This document shows, in pieces, positions 55,149 to 63,275 of a stretch of 64,000 nt of DNA. Each line of letters starts with the position of its first letter. Within the stretch, counting starts at the first letter, position 1. Made by a program: the position numbers and the translations under genes. Below the pieces are notes generated by a model. The model had not been told where the DNA came from. It searched no databases and saw only the letters and a program-made list of their open reading frames with translations. Source of the stretch: Sphingobacterium corticibacterium (GTDB lineage Bacteria > Bacteroidota > Bacteroidia > Sphingobacteriales > Sphingobacteriaceae); assembly GCF_004208525.1 (NCBI RefSeq), contig NZ_SGIT01000002.1:1550001-1614000 (forward strand). The letters run 5' to 3'.

Positions 55149-55344
55149 AAATGTTTCTTTGGACAGCGGCAACGTTTCCCCAGAGGCCGAGACGACTATC
55201 CCATATGCCGACGTGAAAAAGATGGACGGGAGTTGCGTAAAGTAGGGCAACGAAGTGATGTCGGCGTCCGTCGACATAACACTTCCGTCCGCCGACGTTA
55301 CATTTCTGTTAGGGGCATAAGCTTTGAGACTTCACATTTCCGCT

Positions 55345-57825
55345 CTACTGATTAACAAACGTATACGTATCACCGGCCTTCGTATCAAACTCAATTAGCT
55401 TTGTCTCTGGAAGTTTAAAACCTTTCAAATTTGCTTTAGCGGATATCAGAGGATCTTTGATCGGATGTACCCGATAGAATGGATTCTGGTTTTCTCCCTC
55501 TGCGATGTCCATCATGAGATCACTTTTCAAATTTGTTTCCTGCGCTAGGCGAAGGCGACAGTTTCCGCCTAATGTTGATTTAATAGTCAATGTCTTTAGT
55601 TTGCTATCTGCCCAAGTCATGTCAATTTCAAATCCTCCGCGCACTTTCAGACCACTGACGCTACCATGAGGTAAGGCATCGGGTAAGGCCGGTAGAATGA
55701 AAATATTCCCGTCATAAGACTGCACTAGCATTTCTGCGATACCAGACGTACAGCCGAAATTCCCGTCAATTTGGAAAGGAGGGTGCGCATCCAATAAATT
55801 CGGATAGGTACCCCCGCCCTGTCCTTTATCGCCCACAGGTGGGCTCAACTGCTCCTGAATGAGTTTATACGTTTGATTACCATCCAATAGACGAGCCCAC
55901 CAATTCACTTTCCAGCCCATGGACCATCCGGTCGACTTATCGCCACGGTAGATCAATGAATTGACTGCCGCTTCTGTCAAGTCTGGATTACGGAAAGGCG
56001 ATATCTGCCCGGCCGGGTATAACCCATATAAGTGGGAGATGTGCCGGTGCTGGTCAGTCGTTTTATCCAGGTCCTCTAACCATTCTTGTAACTGCGTATG
56101 CTGTCCAATCTGCATAGGAGGTAAACGATCCAATGTAGCTTTAACGGAGTCCGCCAGCGGTGCATCTAAACCTAATATTTTTGCGGCATCGATAAAGTTA
56201 TGGAACACATCAAAGATCAATTGATTATCCATGGTGGTACCGGCTGAAACACCGACACTACCGGGCAGATACGAGTTTTCTGGTGACATCGAAGGGCTGA
56301 CGACCAGCCATTGTCCTGAAGGGTCTTCGTGCAGAATATCTAGGTAAAACAGTGCTTTCCCTTTCAGTATATCATAATATTTCTGCAAAAAAGATGTTTG
56401 TCCATTGTAGAGGTAATGCTGCCAAATATGTTGGCTTAACCAAGCTCCTCCCATCGGCCACATACCGTAATAACCGCCATCCACAACGCCAGTAATACGC
56501 CATAGATCCGTATTATGGTGCATATTCCATCCACGGGCGTGATACATTTCCCGTGCGCTTTCCTGCCCGGTGAGCGAAAGATCTTCCAGCATAGAAAATA
56601 ATGGTTCGTGCATTTCGGAGAGGTTTGTCACTTCGGCAGGCCAGTAATTCATCTCGGTGTTAATGTTAACGGTATACTTACTGTCCCATGGCGGAGATAG
56701 CTTTTCATTCCATATACCCTGTAGGTTCGCTGGCTGACCACCCGGCTGCGAGGAGCTGATTAGCAGGTATCGTCCAAATTGAAAATACAAAGATACTAAA
56801 GCCGGGTCATGTGCGGTTGCAAACTCTTGTACACGTACATCGGTTGTCTTATTAGCCTGTGCCGAGGTACCCAGATCTAGATGAACTCGGTTAAAAAAAC
56901 GTTGGTATTTTTGACTATGGTTAGCCAGTGCCTTATCATATTTTACGCGTAATGCCTTGTCCAATATGGTTTGTGCCCGTTTGGACGGGTCTCCACTTAA
57001 ATCGTTATATCGGTTGAAATTGGTGCCGATAGAAATATACAAGATCACCTCGTCCGCATCTTTGATGTCAAAGCTATTCCCGTTTACGGTCAGCTGTCCT
57101 CCTTTTAGGGCCGGACGCACCATACCCTCAAAGTTTACTTTCCCTGTTTTGCTATCCACTGATCCACTGGTACCCGAAAGGCTCAACTGTTTTTTTGTTG
57201 CGGTTAGCGCGTGCATTTTATGAGGAGTGCTGAGCCCGATAGAAAACGAAAGGGCATTTTTCTTGGAGGACGTTAAGCGAACGATGACAACATCGTCCGT
57301 AAAAGAAGCAAACACTTCCCGATTATATTGAACACCGTCCACCTTATACGATGTGCGTGCTACCGCATCTTGAATATCGAGCTCGCGATAGAAATCATGG
57401 AATGTCTCGTGTCCTGGAAAATTTAGCCAAAGACTTCCAAAGGTCTGATAGGGCATCCCATAATCTAAACCATCGGGTGCTTGTCGCGGGAAGGTCGCAT
57501 TCGACAAATCTTGTGCTTCCTTGGCTTTTCCTTCGGCCAGTAGCTTTCGGATTGCGACAATCTTGTCGTATGTATTTTTGGGAACGTTATTACCCGGTTC
57601 ACCCGCCCATATCGTTTCTTCGTTAAGTTGTATTTGTTCCTTCGCCGGATTTCCAAAAACCATGGCACCTAGCCGACTGTTTCCAATAGGCAGCGCTTCG
57701 TTCCAATCGGCAGCAGGTTTATCATATATCAGTTTTAGCTCCTGCTGCGCGTGCAAAAGTGTCCACGGAGCGAATAGTACCGTGGCCGCCAATAAAATTG
57801 TCTTTAGCATATTTTTATTCCTCAT
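55345..57825 (-). CDS. GH95-family alpha-L-fucosidase or alpha-L-galactosidase
   Basis: An 826-residue exported enzyme (signal to about residue 26, LLHAQ; ATG at 57810 is an alternative start). The N-terminal beta domain opens with LIYDKPAADWNEALPIGNSRLG and LNEETIWAGEPG (quoted in parts). The catalytic (alpha/alpha)6 domain shows NLQGIWNEKLSPPWDSKY, NINTEMNYWPAE (the two Asn that assist catalysis), SPSMSPENSY (general acid Glu) and LDAHPPFQIDGNFG (Asp). GH95 removes alpha-1,2-linked L-fucose or L-galactose. Among pectin genes, side chains of rhamnogalacturonan or xyloglucan are likely targets. It follows GH28 closely (11 bp between genes). Confidence 0.92.
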   Translation of the reverse strand: MRNKNMLKTILLAATVLFAPWTLLHAQQELKLIYDKPAADWNEALPIGNSRLGAMVFGNPAKEQIQLNEETIWAGEPGNNVPKNTYDKIVAIRKLLAEGKAKEAQDLSNATFPRQAPDGLDYGMPYQTFGSLWLNFPGHETFHDFYRELDIQDAVARTSYKVDGVQYNREVFASFTDDVVIVRLTSSKKNALSFSIGLSTPHKMHALTATKKQLSLSGTSGSVDSKTGKVNFEGMVRPALKGGQLTVNGNSFDIKDADEVILYISIGTNFNRYNDLSGDPSKRAQTILDKALRVKYDKALANHSQKYQRFFNRVHLDLGTSAQANKTTDVRVQEFATAHDPALVSLYFQFGRYLLISSSQPGGQPANLQGIWNEKLSPPWDSKYTVNINTEMNYWPAEVTNLSEMHEPLFSMLEDLSLTGQESAREMYHARGWNMHHNTDLWRITGVVDGGYYGMWPMGGAWLSQHIWQHYLYNGQTSFLQKYYDILKGKALFYLDILHEDPSGQWLVVSPSMSPENSYLPGSVGVSAGTTMDNQLIFDVFHNFIDAAKILGLDAPLADSVKATLDRLPPMQIGQHTQLQEWLEDLDKTTDQHRHISHLYGLYPAGQISPFRNPDLTEAAVNSLIYRGDKSTGWSMGWKVNWWARLLDGNQTYKLIQEQLSPPVGDKGQGGGTYPNLLDAHPPFQIDGNFGCTSGIAEMLVQSYDGNIFILPALPDALPHGSVSGLKVRGGFEIDMTWADSKLKTLTIKSTLGGNCRLRLAQETNLKSDLMMDIAEGENQNPFYRVHPIKDPLISAKANLKGFKLPETKLIEFDTKAGDTYTFVNQ

Positions 57826-57836
57826 TGTTTCTGTTT

Positions 57837-59501
57837 TTAATTAAATTGTACCGCTTCTTTACTTGCCCCATGATGGAAACTCATACTGCCCCTATCAATC
57901 GGCGTGTTTTTAATCACAATATTAGACGAATTAGAACCATGTACTTCAACGGTCTGTGGTTGCTTCTTATCGAATTGCAACCCTTTAAATGCAAGATCTT
58001 TTGCACTTTCGATATACAATAAAGGTGCTTCCGTCTGGGTATTTAGCATCGCATTTTCTATCGTAATATGCTGTGCATCTTTTATTTCAATTCCTTTATT
58101 CACGGTCAGGTTTAAATTCTTCATGTGGATATGCTGTACAGCCATTTCTGGCAGCCCACGTACGAAAATACCTACTTTTCCGCCATTACAATTGATGTTT
58201 TCGATGAATATATTTCTGATTTGCGGGGTTTCCACTGTTACGGGTGGAATTTCTTGTATTTCGTTTGCTTCTGGTGGTTTGGTCCAGTAGTACATATCAA
58301 AGAAAATGGCTTCGTCAACAATATCCGACATGTTTATATGACGGATATGAATGTTTTCTACTATCCCTCCGCGCCCACGTGTCGTTTTAAAACGTATTCC
58401 TTTGTCGGTCCCCATGAACGTACAATCTTCGACAAAAATATCGCGTGCTCCTCCAGACATCTCGCTACCCACGACAAATCCACCGTGTCCTAAATATACC
58501 TTATTTCGGCGGATAATGACCTTTTCTGTAGGAATCCCGCGCTTACGCCCTTCTTCATCTTTTCCGGATTTGATACAGATCGCATCATCACCTACATCCA
58601 AAATACAATCTTCAATGAGTACATTGGAGCAGGATTCAATATCAATGCCGTCTCCATTTTGGGCATAGTCGGGATTTTTGATTTTGACATCCCTCATCGT
58701 TATATGCTGGCTCATGAGTGGATGTAGGTTCCACGCAGGTGAGTTTTGGAATGTAACACCCTCCAATAAGACCTTTTCACAATTCGTTAAAACGAGTAAG
58801 TTGGGACGTAAATAATCTTTAATATCTTCAAAATCCGCTAACGTTTTACCTTCCGTTAACAAAACAGATCGTTTTTCTTCGTGTGCTCGCTTTGTTTTTT
58901 CCGAAGGAAACCAAGTTTTACCATCATCACTGATCAGTCCACCAGCGGCAACCTTATCACGCCACTCTCTTTCTGTTAGCGCTCCTTTTCCAACCATACG
59001 CCAGGCATCGCCGTTGCCGTCTATGGTACCTTTTCCTGTAATAGCGATATTTTTTAAGTTTCTTCCGCTGATGGGGGACTGGTTTCGGGCAGATGGTTTG
59101 CCTTCATAGTTCCCTTCTACAATCTGGTATTGATCAAAGTCTGTCGTGAACTGTAGGAAAGCGTTGTCGTCTAAATGCAGGTTCACATTACTTTTTAATT
59201 CAATAGGACCCGACAGCCAGTAACCGGCGGGGATAAGTACAACCCCTCCATCATTTTGGTTGCTGGCAGCTATCGCATCGTTGATGCTTTTGGTATTGAG
59301 GGTCATGCCATCTCCTTTCGCCCCGAAATCTCGAATATCGAGGGTGTCCTTCCGAAACATGGGTTGCTGAATTTCGGGTAAATTATCCCAGTTGTAAGGG
59401 CTGTTTGTTGGTTGAGTCTGGCCGTCCACACGCGTGCTCAACATCGATAAAACGTATATACTCGTGGCGATCCAAACTTTTCTTTTCTGTTTCAAAAACA
59501 T
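57837..59501 (-). CDS. GH28-family polygalacturonase-type hydrolase
   Basis: A 554-residue exported enzyme (signal to about residue 28) with the GH28 beta-helix. It has the opening DIRDFGAKGDGMTLNTKSINDAI, YAQNGDGIDIESC (first catalytic Asp), VGDDAICIKSGKD (Asp pair), LGHGGFVVGSEMSGG (His) and GIRFKTTRGRGG (Arg/Lys site). It hydrolyses galacturonan or rhamnogalacturonan chains; the long insert near residues 190-235 (about EREWRDKVAAGG) is typical of large Bacteroidota members. It is in the CE8-esterase-GH28-GH95 unit, so it follows de-esterification. Confidence 0.92.
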   Translation of the reverse strand: MFLKQKRKVWIATSIYVLSMLSTRVDGQTQPTNSPYNWDNLPEIQQPMFRKDTLDIRDFGAKGDGMTLNTKSINDAIAASNQNDGGVVLIPAGYWLSGPIELKSNVNLHLDDNAFLQFTTDFDQYQIVEGNYEGKPSARNQSPISGRNLKNIAITGKGTIDGNGDAWRMVGKGALTEREWRDKVAAGGLISDDGKTWFPSEKTKRAHEEKRSVLLTEGKTLADFEDIKDYLRPNLLVLTNCEKVLLEGVTFQNSPAWNLHPLMSQHITMRDVKIKNPDYAQNGDGIDIESCSNVLIEDCILDVGDDAICIKSGKDEEGRKRGIPTEKVIIRRNKVYLGHGGFVVGSEMSGGARDIFVEDCTFMGTDKGIRFKTTRGRGGIVENIHIRHINMSDIVDEAIFFDMYYWTKPPEANEIQEIPPVTVETPQIRNIFIENINCNGGKVGIFVRGLPEMAVQHIHMKNLNLTVNKGIEIKDAQHITIENAMLNTQTEAPLLYIESAKDLAFKGLQFDKKQPQTVEVHGSNSSNIVIKNTPIDRGSMSFHHGASKEAVQFN

Positions 59502-59510
59502 GTTTCTTTT

Positions 59511-60416
59511 TTATAGTTTCTCATTTTCAATTAACCATTCCTCGCAAAGCGTAACCCATTGGGATGTCGATCCCGGGTTGTTTCGCAGGGCGATGGCGTG
59601 CTTCCCCTGTGGGAAGATATGCAGGGATGTCGATATACCCTTGGTAAATAGACTGTCAACATACAATATGCTATTTTTTACGGGTACAGCGGGATCATCG
59701 AACGCATGCACGATAAACGCCGGCGGCGTTTCTGTATCTACCTGATGTTGCAGACTAAATTGCTTTAATAGCTCGTTTGTTGGTTGTTTACCCAGTAAAT
59801 TCTCCCGACTTCCTTTATGGGCAAATTCGCCCATATCAATAACGGGAGAGATCAGTATCTGAAAAGCGGGTTTAAAATCATAGTTGTCCAACGTATCGCC
59901 TACAATGGATACGTCTTGGTTCCACGTGCTTAATGTCGCCGCAAGATGTGCTCCCGCTGATGAGCCCATAACACCGATTTTATCGATATCTATATCCCAT
60001 GATACGGCGTTTTGCTTGATGATGCGTATTGCCCGTTGCGCATCTTGTAATGGTGCCAGATGCGGTGTTATAACGTCCGGAGATTGTGGCATACGATGTT
60101 CTAATACAAACGCATGCATGCCCATCGTATTGAACCATTTTGCTAATTGATAACCACTGATTTCGTAGGCTAAACGAGCATATCCCCCTCCTGGTATAAT
60201 CAGTACCGCAGCACGTTTATTTTCTTGTGAAGATGTGAAAAATGCCTGTATCCGAGGTTCTGCGACCTGATAAATGCGTTCATTTGCAATGCTGTCGTGC
60301 AAGGCGATACCTTTAGCATTCGGTATATTATTTCTTTCCCAAAGGTTTATTCGCTCTTGCCCCATGGTGTATTGTGCAAATAAGAGAAGGCAAAATGTGA
60401 TTAAGGATTTCTGCAT
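59511..60416 (-). CDS. Alpha/beta hydrolase, probable carbohydrate esterase
   Basis: A 301-residue exported hydrolase (signal to residue 20, YTMGQ). It has the oxyanion motif IIPGGGYA, nucleophile Ser153 in MGSSAGAHL, Asp in HAFDDPAVP and His in FPQGKHAIAL. It belongs to the acetyl xylan esterase/dienelactone-like group, distinct from the BD-FAE-like esterase at 47773. Set between CE8 and GH28, it most likely removes acetyl groups from galacturonic acid so that GH28 can act. The acyl specificity is not shown by sequence. Confidence 0.85.
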   Translation of the reverse strand: MQKSLITFCLLLFAQYTMGQERINLWERNNIPNAKGIALHDSIANERIYQVAEPRIQAFFTSSQENKRAAVLIIPGGGYARLAYEISGYQLAKWFNTMGMHAFVLEHRMPQSPDVITPHLAPLQDAQRAIRIIKQNAVSWDIDIDKIGVMGSSAGAHLAATLSTWNQDVSIVGDTLDNYDFKPAFQILISPVIDMGEFAHKGSRENLLGKQPTNELLKQFSLQHQVDTETPPAFIVHAFDDPAVPVKNSILYVDSLFTKGISTSLHIFPQGKHAIALRNNPGSTSQWVTLCEEWLIENEKL

Positions 60417-60436
60417 ACGATTATATATAGGGAAAA

Positions 60437-61513
60437 TTAATTGATCTGGATTTTTTCCATCACAAATTTAGGGTGCTGATCGCCGATAACGTTCTCATAC
60501 GTAAAGCGCTTGGCTTCTTCCATCGTCAGTTGATGAGACCATGAAACTCGGTTATCTATGCTCGCACCGGCACCGGTAGATTTGTACTCGGCATAAAATG
60601 CGGTTTTTTCATTGTCAGGTTTCCCCCAATTATGCCAACCAGCCTGCTGTATGTGCTTGTCCATAGCGCATTCGATGAATATAACCTTTGCATTCGGGCG
60701 CCAGGGTCTACCGAGGTAGACGGAACTGCTAGTTATCTCCGGGCGAGCAGTAAGGGTACAATGATGAAATACATAACCGTAGGTCTGATCTTCTGGAGTA
60801 GATGCAGCCGTAATGTAACCATTTCGGGTACTCTCCAACTGGCAATGATCAAAAAACGCTGTAGACCCACCAAAAATAAAGTCGACAGAACCTTCGATAA
60901 AACTATCCTTGACATATTGATAGGTTCCATTACCTGCATACCACGTATCCTGATGGCCTAAAAACCTACAATTGCGGAAAGAGGAACGAGCACCGCTAAT
61001 ATTGATCGCTAGCGCCTGTCCAGCATCGATGCCGGCCGTATTTTCGAAAGTTATCTTTTCGGCGACGAAATGATTGCCCTGTACAAAAAACGAGGCTGAA
61101 CCGCTCGTACCATATTCAGAACCATCCGGTTTACGACGGCTGGCATAATTATCATACGTTAAAACGGTCATTGCGGTCTCTTCTCCTATTAAATAGATAT
61201 AATCTTTGGTTTGCGGAATCGTAATGACCTCTTTATAGGTGCCTTTTTTAATATAGATGTAGTAATATTCTGTCCTATTATTTGGTGCGGCATTTATCGC
61301 ATCTTGTAAGGATGTGAAATCCCCCGTACCATCTGCGGCTACAACTGCATCTGCTTTGATCGTTTTGCCTTCTTCTTCTATTGGCGTAGTTTCATCCGAT
61401 GTTTCCGCACTTTTAGAACAGGCTATCAGCGTAGGATAAATGGCTATGAGGAGGATGGAGCATAGCATCGAGATACCCGGCATATAATTTTTTATTTTTA
61501 ATGTTGAAATCAT
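60437..61513 (-). CDS. CE8-family pectinesterase lipoprotein
   Basis: A 358-residue lipoprotein (TLIAC, Cys32) with the CE8 beta-helix. Motifs are VVAADGTGDFTSLQDAINAAP, ALAINISGARSSFRNCRFLGHQDTWYA (catalytic Gln and Asp, quoted in part), EGSVDFIFGGSTAFF (second Asp) and VYLGRPWRPNAKV (Arg and Trp). It hydrolyses methyl esters of homogalacturonan, opening it to PL1, PL10 and GH28. It is upstream of the esterase at 59511 by 20 bp and downstream of DUF5123, in one minus-strand series. Confidence 0.94.
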   Translation of the reverse strand: MISTLKIKNYMPGISMLCSILLIAIYPTLIACSKSAETSDETTPIEEEGKTIKADAVVAADGTGDFTSLQDAINAAPNNRTEYYYIYIKKGTYKEVITIPQTKDYIYLIGEETAMTVLTYDNYASRRKPDGSEYGTSGSASFFVQGNHFVAEKITFENTAGIDAGQALAINISGARSSFRNCRFLGHQDTWYAGNGTYQYVKDSFIEGSVDFIFGGSTAFFDHCQLESTRNGYITAASTPEDQTYGYVFHHCTLTARPEITSSSVYLGRPWRPNAKVIFIECAMDKHIQQAGWHNWGKPDNEKTAFYAEYKSTGAGASIDNRVSWSHQLTMEEAKRFTYENVIGDQHPKFVMEKIQIN

Positions 61514-61578
61514 ACGATATTTATATAGACTATAAGAGGTGATATTTTCTATTTGTTTTTTGTGTTATTTTTTCCGAG

Positions 61579-61623
61579 AAGATATGCCCGCAGACTTTAT
61601 CGGAACAATCTGGGGCATATCTT
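61579..61623. promoter_or_regulatory. Hairpin between DUF5123 and CE8 genes
   Basis: AAGATATGCCC pairs with GGGCATATCTT around a 23-nt loop, directly after the DUF5123 stop on the minus strand. The T-run lies on the plus-strand side, where no gene ends, so for the minus-strand operon it is more likely an mRNA processing or stabilising element that sets SusCD-DUF5123 above CE8 expression. Confidence 0.5.
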
Positions 61624-61627
61624 TTTT

Positions 61628-63256
61628 TTACTCAATCCAACGTGGATCGCCAGCTGTTCCGCGACCGCCAAACCCGTTGCCGGGTTTAATCCTAAAATCG
61701 CCGGCATCTGGATCCACAAAAAGATCGGCAGCACTACCGCTGAAGAGTGTAATATCTGCAAATCCACGAGAATCCCTTTCTATTTCAAACTCATTCGTCC
61801 GATAGCTACCTGCAAAGGAGACCGGAAGACCGAAGTTTGCATGGTCGTAGCTGGTTGCATTCAGTTTCGCGCCACTGTTTGTGCCTGAAATAATATTGTT
61901 CCCAGCCTGCAGCTCTAACGGGAGCCTATTCGTGTCAAAACGTAACAACTGGCTCATAGCAGCGTTCTGATTGTAGAATGTACAGTTCTGTACAACAATC
62001 TTTTTGACCGCAACCCGTACATCCATAAGCTGTGTGGAAAGATCGGTCAGCGTACTGTTGGTAAACTTGATGGAATCGACAACAGCCTCACTTCCACCCA
62101 CATTTACAACACCCCAGCCTCCATTTTTATGAACTCTACAGTTAGCAAACTCAATCCGATTCACGTTGACGGCATTATTCAAGCGTACGACACCGTTACC
62201 AAATCCTTCGATATAACAGTTGATGAACCAGTAGCCCATAGTCTGCATACCTGCTTGCTCGGAGGTGATGAGGAAAGAGCTTCCGTTAATAGCGTGAATA
62301 TCCACATTCTCAAAAATAACCCTACCGTACTGTGCATCCGAAAGCTTGAAAGAACTGATCTGCAATACTGGATTTTTCCCGTCGGCATTCGCCGTTCCGG
62401 TTAAGCTGACGCTGTTAATACCAGAAGGTAATGTCACGGAACCAAGGGCATAGGGTTGATCTCCCGAAAAATTTAAAATGATATTTTGTTTCCCTGCTGC
62501 CAGTGCCGCCGCGACCATGGCGGGGATATCATCTCCCGGAGAGACCGGAATGATATCACCTCCGGATATGCCCGAGGTTACAAGAACCCGGGTACCGCGT
62601 AAAACATCGTCGTTATAGATGGAAATCGCATACATTTTACCGGGCTGAAGATCGGTAATCGTTACAGCCCCCTCTGTTTTATCGGAAGCTGTCAAATCTA
62701 CCCGTTTTACCTCGCTATCATCGTTTATTGGATCGGTAACCACAATATGGGTCACATTGTCGGTTGCCGGCCAGTGCATCGTAATCCGATCTAAGGATAT
62801 ATCGGCACCGGAAAACAATTGCTCCGCCATGGTTCTAAAAAATAGCTCCACATAGCCCGACTCTTGACCGGTCTCCGTATTGATGCCTTTCATGCGTACG
62901 GAGTAAGGAGATGTTCCGTCTAAGTCCTCGAATATCGTGCGGTAGACCACACGTGTTGGTGTGGTGGATGGAGCAAAGGGCGTGAGTGTATCCGCTAGAA
63001 TTTCTACCGTTTTGACAATCTCGTTAAATTCTAAACTGTCTTTGCTGAACTCAAAAACATATTTGTTAGCCGATACGGTTTGGGTATAGCCGATTTCTAC
63101 ATCGGTAGCTCCAATGTTGGTTGTTTCGAAACTTAGTGATCGGAAGAGCCCAGCATGGGAAGGGTCGACATCCCAATCGTTGACTTTCTTTTCGCAGCTT
63201 GACATAGCTAGTGCCATTGCAACTAGCATGGTCATATTTATTAACATCTTTCTCAT
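61628..63256 (-). CDS. DUF4957/DUF5123-type beta-helix lipoprotein (paralogue of 35853)
   Basis: A 542-residue lipoprotein (LAMSSC, Cys21) with two FN3-like domains (about residues 35-140 and 145-225) and a right-handed beta-helix (about 235-520; turns such as NCRVHKNGGWGVVNVGG and NCTFYNQNAAMSQLL), ending FGGRGTAGDPRW. It has the same plan and place (just after SusD) as the protein at 35853. The likely role is surface binding of pectin. It begins 19 bp after the SusD stop. Confidence 0.8.
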   Translation of the reverse strand: MRKMLINMTMLVAMALAMSSCEKKVNDWDVDPSHAGLFRSLSFETTNIGATDVEIGYTQTVSANKYVFEFSKDSLEFNEIVKTVEILADTLTPFAPSTTPTRVVYRTIFEDLDGTSPYSVRMKGINTETGQESGYVELFFRTMAEQLFSGADISLDRITMHWPATDNVTHIVVTDPINDDSEVKRVDLTASDKTEGAVTITDLQPGKMYAISIYNDDVLRGTRVLVTSGISGGDIIPVSPGDDIPAMVAAALAAGKQNIILNFSGDQPYALGSVTLPSGINSVSLTGTANADGKNPVLQISSFKLSDAQYGRVIFENVDIHAINGSSFLITSEQAGMQTMGYWFINCYIEGFGNGVVRLNNAVNVNRIEFANCRVHKNGGWGVVNVGGSEAVVDSIKFTNSTLTDLSTQLMDVRVAVKKIVVQNCTFYNQNAAMSQLLRFDTNRLPLELQAGNNIISGTNSGAKLNATSYDHANFGLPVSFAGSYRTNEFEIERDSRGFADITLFSGSAADLFVDPDAGDFRIKPGNGFGGRGTAGDPRWIE

Positions 63257-63275
63257 GACTGTTTTCCTCTAGGCA

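Larger units (their letters stand above)
54530..55325 (-). repeat. Degenerate 21-nt (heptapeptide) repeat array, gene-free
   Basis: The 947-bp space between PL10 and GH95 holds no convincing gene. Read on the minus strand in sevens it gives a series such as DGSVMST, DADITSL, GIVVSAS, GETLPLS, KETFSRY, ADNVSAY, RETMPAN, GKLIPKG, GSTVTSY (55310-55040). A second block in another frame gives DERFKTY, DEIASVY, GKTATAY (about 54955-54890) and RDFVVNY, KHIVVHA, RDISNMS, KDIVVMS, RYKTVSY (54785-54580). The shared form is x-[E/D/x]-x-hydrophobic-[S/T/P/V]-x-[Y/S/A]. Stop codons and frame changes interrupt it. Base composition looks richer in CG steps than nearby intergenic DNA. I take it as a decayed or non-coding minisatellite. 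Confidence 0.7.

Noticed and set aside
54768..55277. Overlapping frames on both strands (54768-54998, 55003-55245, 54948-55277)
   Set aside because: They lie in the same repeat stretch. None has a signal, a fold or coding bias that separates it from the opposite strand.
61579..61632. Hairpin as a standard terminator for the minus-strand SusD-DUF5123 unit
   Set aside because: The T-run is on the wrong side for minus-strand transcription; kept only as a possible processing element.
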